Positions 8,980 through 12,318 of a stretch of DNA of 12,318 bases are shown here, piece after piece (positions within the stretch are counted from its first letter, which is position 1; every line of letters begins with the position of its first letter). This DNA is from Pleurotus djamor (lineage: Eukaryota; Basidiomycota; Agaricomycetes; Agaricales; Pleurotaceae): the NCBI GenBank assembly GCA_029747585.1, contig JAPEVF010000823.1, forward strand, positions 1,856 through 14,173, in the 5' to 3' direction. The notes under the pieces are model-generated. The model ran no database searches and had not been told where the DNA came from. It saw only the letters and a program-made list of their open reading frames with translations. A program made the position numbers and the translations under genes.

Positions 8980-9599
8980 CTGGTCTAGACATCGCCGACG
9001 ACGCCCACAGTGTGCTCGTCGTCGCCGCCAACGACGAGCAGGTGTGCTGGGTGGGTGGGTCAGTATCCCTAGCGTGGTCTCGTAGTCATTAAATGGGAAG
9101 TGGTTAGAAAATGAAAATTTGTACTCACCATTAGAAATCAATACACGAGTATATCTCATAGCAAGAAATACATCAATAAGTTAAAATTGAATGAGAGCGA
9201 AGAGAGACTTACCAAAGTGACCCAATTTGAGGGAATGAACTACATGAGACGAGTAAGATTAGTGATGAACAAAATTAATGACTGAGGGGGTCGGTCACTT
9301 ACAAACGCGGAAAGCAAATGCTCGACTTGATGTTCATATAACTATTTCAAGACGGGTTGTAGTGAATATGAAATGGTCAGTAACAATATTTGAGAAACGC
9401 ACCAGAGGTCAGAACAACCGAGGCGGCGCAATTACTAGACACTAGGGTAGCCAGTGATACTAGGATAATGAATGAACCTCGACGGTTGGCTTACCAGAAT
9501 TCGAAATGCGCAACGAGCAAGTCTATAGAAAAGGATTAAAAGGTCAGTAATGATAATAGACACAATTAACAAAGGCTAGGACTTACCAAAGAGTGAAGG

Positions 9600-9659
9600 T
9601 CACCACAGACGAAGAGGCGCAGAGACGAGGAGGATGATGATCGCGGTGAAGCCGATCAC
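9600..9659 (-). pseudogene. GTG-initiated hydrophobic peptide, possible decayed signal peptide
   Basis: Within the first proposed exon, the minus strand reads VIGFTAIIILLVSAPLRLW and then stop, starting at GTG 9659. The run of hydrophobic residues ending near Ser-Ala-Pro resembles a signal peptide. No ATG is available, and a stop precedes the first donor, so it is not an intact secreted protein as it stands. Confidence 0.2.
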
Positions 9660-9660
9660 T

Positions 9661-9720
9661 GGAGAGCGAGAGAGATAGAGAGGAGGAGAGAGGAGGAGAG
9701 AGGAGGAGAGAAGGTGAGAG
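9661..9720. repeat. Purine microsatellite with three perfect 10-mers
   Basis: AGGAGGAGAG occurs three times head to tail at 9681-9710, flanked by looser GAGAG sequence. On the minus strand it is a CT-rich leader located between the TATA box and the first donor of the transcript above. Confidence 0.85.
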
Positions 9721-9752
9721 GGGATGGAGAACTTGAAGACGAATCAGCCCAG

Positions 9753-9760
9753 TATTTATA
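9753..9760 (-). promoter_or_regulatory. TATA box of the minus-strand micro-exon transcript
   Basis: Reads CCTATAAATACT on the minus strand, with TATAAATA at its centre. A pyrimidine-rich stretch suitable for initiation begins about 30 bp downstream. Its position right before the first proposed exon supports transcription of the minus strand. Confidence 0.55.
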
Positions 9761-9764
9761 GGGA

Positions 9765-10200
9765 GACGGGGAAGAGTGTGTTAATGTGCGTTTCCGAGTA
9801 AACGGCATTCCAGAGACCGCAGAAAAGTTCCTAGAATGATGCCATATCGGCTAAGAGCTAAGCGAAGGGTCTTAGCGCCGAAGGACCCACAGCCTAGGCA
9901 GCCAAGTGACCGCTGGAAACGCAAGAAGCAGGAGAATAGTACGAGGAGGAGAGGGTTGCGTTGAATGAATCGCCGCTGTCCCTGGTCAAGTTCTGCTGGC
10001 AGTCGTCGACTGGTCCACGTCTCAGGTATACTATGGGCGTCTAATTGTGCAGCCAGTGCACGAGCTGGGCGATGTGGAGGGTGGTTTTGAGGAGGAACGA
10101 GGAGGAGGAGGAGCGATAGGAGAAAGAAAGGAGCGGTCTCCTTTGAAACAAAATTCTTTGTGCGCTCGGAATTCTTCCATCAACACGTCGATTGCTAGTT
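9765..10200. other. Intergenic region between divergent transcripts
   Basis: No gene is seen. It contains a GAGGAG-rich patch at about 10089-10126 and a weak stem (GGGTCTT near 9868 with AAGGACCC near 9881). It separates the minus-strand transcript from the plus-strand locus and probably carries regulatory sequence for both. Confidence 0.35.
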
Positions 10201-10439
10201 GTACAGATATATCTACATGCTAGAAAGTGGAATACAGTACTAAAAGTGCTGTCCTCAACTACGGGGAGATGGGTATGGATTTTTGGGAAACCCTGAGTTG
10301 CAGACCCCTGAGAGACTTGGGCGGCGCTTCCCTATCGGACTCTGAAACACTTCCCTTTCTTCTGCACCACCACCATCGTTTCGCCGCCTACGCCGTCCCT
10401 GTCCAGACGTCCACGACGCTACGATAACGCCAACGAAAT

Positions 10440-10666
10440 ATGCACGAGAGTGTGCCTTTCTCAGCCCTGCTCCGTCTTGTGAGTTATTTTTATCTTTTTT
10501 CTGGATTCCACATTCTCATCGCCGTTTTACTCAGATTCATTCATCCGATTTCCTCCCATTCATCCAGCCCAGGCCCTTACGCCACGTCTCGCTGGTCAAT
10601 TTCTGGAGGACATGTGCTCGACACGAAACCGATGAACTCGACGTTTTCGTATTGAGTCGCTTTTGA
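10440..10666 (+). CDS. Possible 56-aa protein in two exons
   Basis: ATG at 10440 opens 13 codons that end at a GTGAGT donor (10479). A 56-bp intron ends at TCAG (10534), and the frame continues in phase for 43 codons to TGA at 10664-10666. The product is small and mixed, begins MHESVPFSALLRL and ends DELDVFVLSRF, with no domain I recognise. The transcript seems to go on splicing beyond the stop (next intron 10690-10744), which would make the long remainder a 3' untranslated region. That is unusual and argues that the whole locus may be non-coding instead. Confidence 0.25.
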
Positions 10667-10744
10667 AGGGATTTTTGCTCTTGGAATTGGTAAGTGATTC
10701 GTTTCTTTGGCTTTTACTCATGCTGACAAGTGATGACTATACAG

Positions 10745-11259
10745 AAATGCTCCATTTTATCGGTGTCGGCGAGACCTCTACACCCGTTACCCACACCTCG
10801 GAGCCGAGCGTTTCGAGGCCAAGAAACCGGATTGATACGAAGAGGGTTTACTGGTAAGTACAGCCCNTTTTTTGCTTTTAGTGGCGCTGTTGAACGTTGA
10901 CTATATAGAAATGTTCCATTTTATTGGAACCGGCGCCACGTCTCCCTCCTTCTGCCCGGAACAAAGGTATTGAAGGTCGAGAATCAAGTTCGTACGCAAG
11001 AGGACACCTCAAATCCGCTGAAACCGACTCCTTACATCCGTCGAATCCGTTTCTATCGTCTCCGCCCGAATGGTATGCACATCCGTCTCTTTATTCCTTT
11101 CTTTCGCTGATGAGCAATGTATTCACAGAAATTCTCCATTTCATCGGTACCTACTGTGCTAGAAGTTCACGAGTGCATGATACGACGTACGTTGACTCTT
11201 TCTCTCTCTTCGTTGCGCTAAATCATGATGTATATATAGAAATTCTTCATTTTATCGCT
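10745..11259 (+). repeat. Four copies of a 19-nt exon-start motif next to the acceptor
   Basis: AAATGCTCCATTTTATCGG (10745), AAATGTTCCATTTTATTGG (10909), AAATTCTCCATTTCATCGG (11129) and AAATTCTTCATTTTATCGC (11240) each follow an AG acceptor directly. Spacings are 164, 220 and 111 bp. The similarity stops soon after the motif, so the conserved part is the splice junction plus about 19 exon bases. Confidence 0.85.
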
Positions 11260-11720
11260 CCCCATGGATCCCAGCACCCCATCTCGACTCTCGCACATCC
11301 TCACTTCTCTCTCCATTCGATTCGAAACTCACGGACTTGTTATTGCTGTCTCGACTCTCGAAACGACGATGACTAGACGAATCGGCTTCATTTTAGTGGA
11401 TCCCCAAGGCTGTCCATCCTCTCGACGCGCCGTTCTACCAGCCAACGACTCGAAACCATGTTCCCGGTCCCTCAAGCCCGGGAGTAGCTCGGAAGTGTCA
11501 TTTGAGTTTGCGAGACGATGAGGGATTTTGGTACGTGTTCATTTTCTGTTTCCCCTGCTCAGTTTCTATTGATTTCCAGTTCGGGAGCTCTCTATGGCCT
11601 CGAAACGACTCATCAAGTCTGTTAGTGACACTCTCTCCCTTTTGTGACATTCAAAGCTGTCTTGGTCTCTCGAAAAGTAATTCTGATATTATCGTAGAGT
11701 CTAGTCTAGAGTACAAGTAA

Positions 11721-11970
11721 TTTTGAATTCTGTCCATGTCCTTTCTGCGTGACTCTGAGGTGTCTGTTGGCCTGTTTTGGCGGATGATTAGTTTCAGTTT
11801 TGGTAGTACATAATAGGCCTTGGCAATAAAGGATTATTTTCATGGACCATGGTCTCGCCTGGGTTAAGCGAATAGACTGCCTCGAGGGCGACGGAAAAAG
11901 TGTTTAAGCGATGGAGCGAGGGCAGAGGGTAGCTGGTAGGTCTGTGCGCAGGGCTTGGGAGTGACGTGGC
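11721..11970. other. Intergenic region, no gene seen
   Basis: AT-rich start followed by a purine-rich patch. AATAAA at 11825-11830 could serve as the polyadenylation signal of the plus-strand locus before it. Nothing else is recognised. Confidence 0.3.
11825..11830 (+). terminator. Possible polyadenylation signal AATAAA
   Basis: A perfect AATAAA about 100 bp after the last open stretch of the plus-strand multi-intron locus. Fungal 3' ends often lack this exact hexamer, so its role is only likely. Confidence 0.3.
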
Positions 11971-11976
11971 GAGGTG

Positions 11977-11983
11977 TATATAA
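11977..11983 (+). promoter_or_regulatory. TATA box upstream of a hairpin transcript
   Basis: GTGTATATAAGGAGGG contains a full TATATAA. At about 30 bp downstream lies CAGTCTCACTTTC, a plausible start. Two short open frames follow (ATG at 12033, 12 codons; ATG near 12057, 12 codons) and then the hairpin at 12101. No longer reading frame is visible before the window ends. Confidence 0.5.
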
Positions 11984-12100
11984 GGAGGGTGTTCAGTCTC
12001 ACTTTCGGGTATCCATTCCCCCTTCCTATCGTTATGCTGTCTGTCTCGCCGCCATCATGTACTTCCTTGTAGTCTATCCATGTACTTTTCCATAGTCACA

Positions 12101-12131
12101 CGGAGAGGCCGGCATGCTGCCGGTCTCTCCG
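12101..12131 (+). other. Strong hairpin, 14-bp stem with 3-nt loop
   Basis: CGGAGAGGCCGGCA pairs with TGCCGGTCTCTCCG across the loop TGC, with only one G-T pair in the stem. It lies about 120 bp after a TATA box. It could be a structured RNA element, the stem of a small RNA or an inverted repeat left by a mobile element. Confidence 0.75.
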
Positions 12132-12223
12132 CCAATGAAAAGGGGACGAGCGCTACGCACCTAAGAGAATCTATCGCATTTTCGTTCCAGGAAGTAAGCA
12201 ATCTAGGAGTATCAGGGGCTCCT

Positions 12224-12318
12224 CACGCCTTTTTCAACAAAGAAGCGAATATGCGTGAATATGGTTTGTATCACAGCTACGCCACAGAAAACCGCGATGA
12301 ANGACCTGTACAAAAGNT
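12224..12318 (-). pseudogene. 95-bp copy of the middle of the HPP gene at the window end
   Basis: Matches 3394-3488 base for base except for N at 12302 and 12317. On the minus strand it contains the last 13 bases of HPP intron 1 and the first 82 bases of exon 2, ending after the codons for EKGV. Past that point the sequence is unrelated and reaches a stop two codons later. The rest lies beyond the window. It is either a recent partial duplication or an assembly artefact at a scaffold end. Confidence 0.9.

Larger units (their letters stand above)
8980..9728 (-). ncRNA. Candidate spliced non-coding transcript with serial micro-exons
   Basis: All splice-like signals here point to the minus strand. 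Proposed exons are about 9728-9587, 9522-9495 (28 nt), 9434-9403 (32), 9341-9303 (39), 9239-9213 (27), 9154-9129 (26) and 9078-8980 (99). The six introns between them are 50-64 bp, with GTAAG or GTGAG donors (one GTGCGT), branch-like TACTGACC or CTAACC, and AG acceptors. A TATA box lies just upstream of the first exon. The first three exons contain no ATG, and the ATG in the fourth is followed by a stop within two exons. The last exon reads as an Arg-rich stretch (RRWRRRRAHCGRRRR) in one frame, but nothing upstream opens it. A decayed protein gene is the main alternative. The exon set is inferred from signals alone. Confidence 0.4.
10440..11720 (+). ncRNA. Multi-intron locus with four exons starting alike, coding status unclear
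   Basis: Introns can be placed at 10479-10534, 10690-10744, 10854-10908, 11073-11128, 11187-11239 and 11531-11579, nearly all 53-56 bp with GTRNGT donors and AG acceptors. The exons beginning at 10745, 10909, 11129 and 11240 share the opening AAAT.YTYCATTTYATYG. Exon lengths of 109, 164 and 58 nt are not multiples of three, so a continuous reading over all of them meets stops. In one frame, however, each exon alone is open (beginning K-C/F-S/F-I). The last repeated exon is open to 11521, including an ATG at 11264. This could be a set of alternative exons, a decayed repeat gene or a spliced non-coding RNA. An N at 10867 lies in an intron T-run. Confidence 0.45.

Noticed and set aside
11840..11960. 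Possible tRNA-like segment downstream of 11840
   Set aside because: No A-box and B-box pair and no cloverleaf could be drawn.
1..12318. CRISPR array, rRNA, transposase, reverse transcriptase or viral genes
   Set aside because: No short regular direct repeats with spacers, no conserved rRNA sequence and no catalytic motifs of mobile elements or viruses were seen; the tandem units are too long and diverged for CRISPR.

Overview
The window reads as nuclear DNA of a filamentous fungus, most likely a basidiomycete (Agaricomycetes-like). Nearly every supported gene is cut by short introns of about 50-65 bp with GTRNGT donors, CTRAC/CTGAY-like branch sites and YAG acceptors. Genes sit 36-200 bp apart on the left, and one product is an F-box protein of a kind typical of mushroom genomes. 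Isolated single N characters (3562, 8673, 10867, 12302, 12317) point to a draft assembly, and the right edge looks like a scaffold end.

Left part (1-3.8 kb), ordinary and compact: a possible minus-strand gene running off the left edge (1-117), a TATA promoter at 585, a four-exon orphan gene (652-1411, 195 aa), a three-exon F-box gene (1614-2808, 359 aa), and, convergent with it after only 36 bp, a three-exon HPP-family membrane protein on the minus strand (3685-2845). The HPP frame is broken exactly at the N in a C-run and reads cleanly if that position is dropped, so the break is probably a sequencing error.

Middle part (3.8-8.8 kb), gene-poor and repeat-rich: about 1 kb with no convincing gene, a polypyrimidine tract, one plausible three-exon orphan gene (about 4993-5784), then a chain of diverged tandem copies of its last exon plus an intron. 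Each unit is about 295-300 bp and two are expanded to about 450 bp. Copies keep splice signals and a 16-bp core but mostly have stop codons. A separate tandem repeat of 201-221 bp follows at 8312-8765.

Right part (8.9-12.3 kb): a minus-strand, TATA-driven, micro-exon transcript with no ATG in its first three exons (9730-8980). Next is a plus-strand multi-intron locus (10440 to about 11.7 kb) in which four successive exons begin with nearly the same 19 bases. Then come a TATA element and a strong hairpin (12101-12131), and finally a 95-bp copy of the middle of the HPP gene at the very end.

The most unusual theme is repeated exon-intron modules at two or three neighbouring loci that keep splicing signals better than reading frames. 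No known system is recognised in them; they are candidates for exon-duplication arrays, decaying gene copies or spliced long non-coding RNAs. No tRNA, rRNA, CRISPR array or recognisable transposase was seen.
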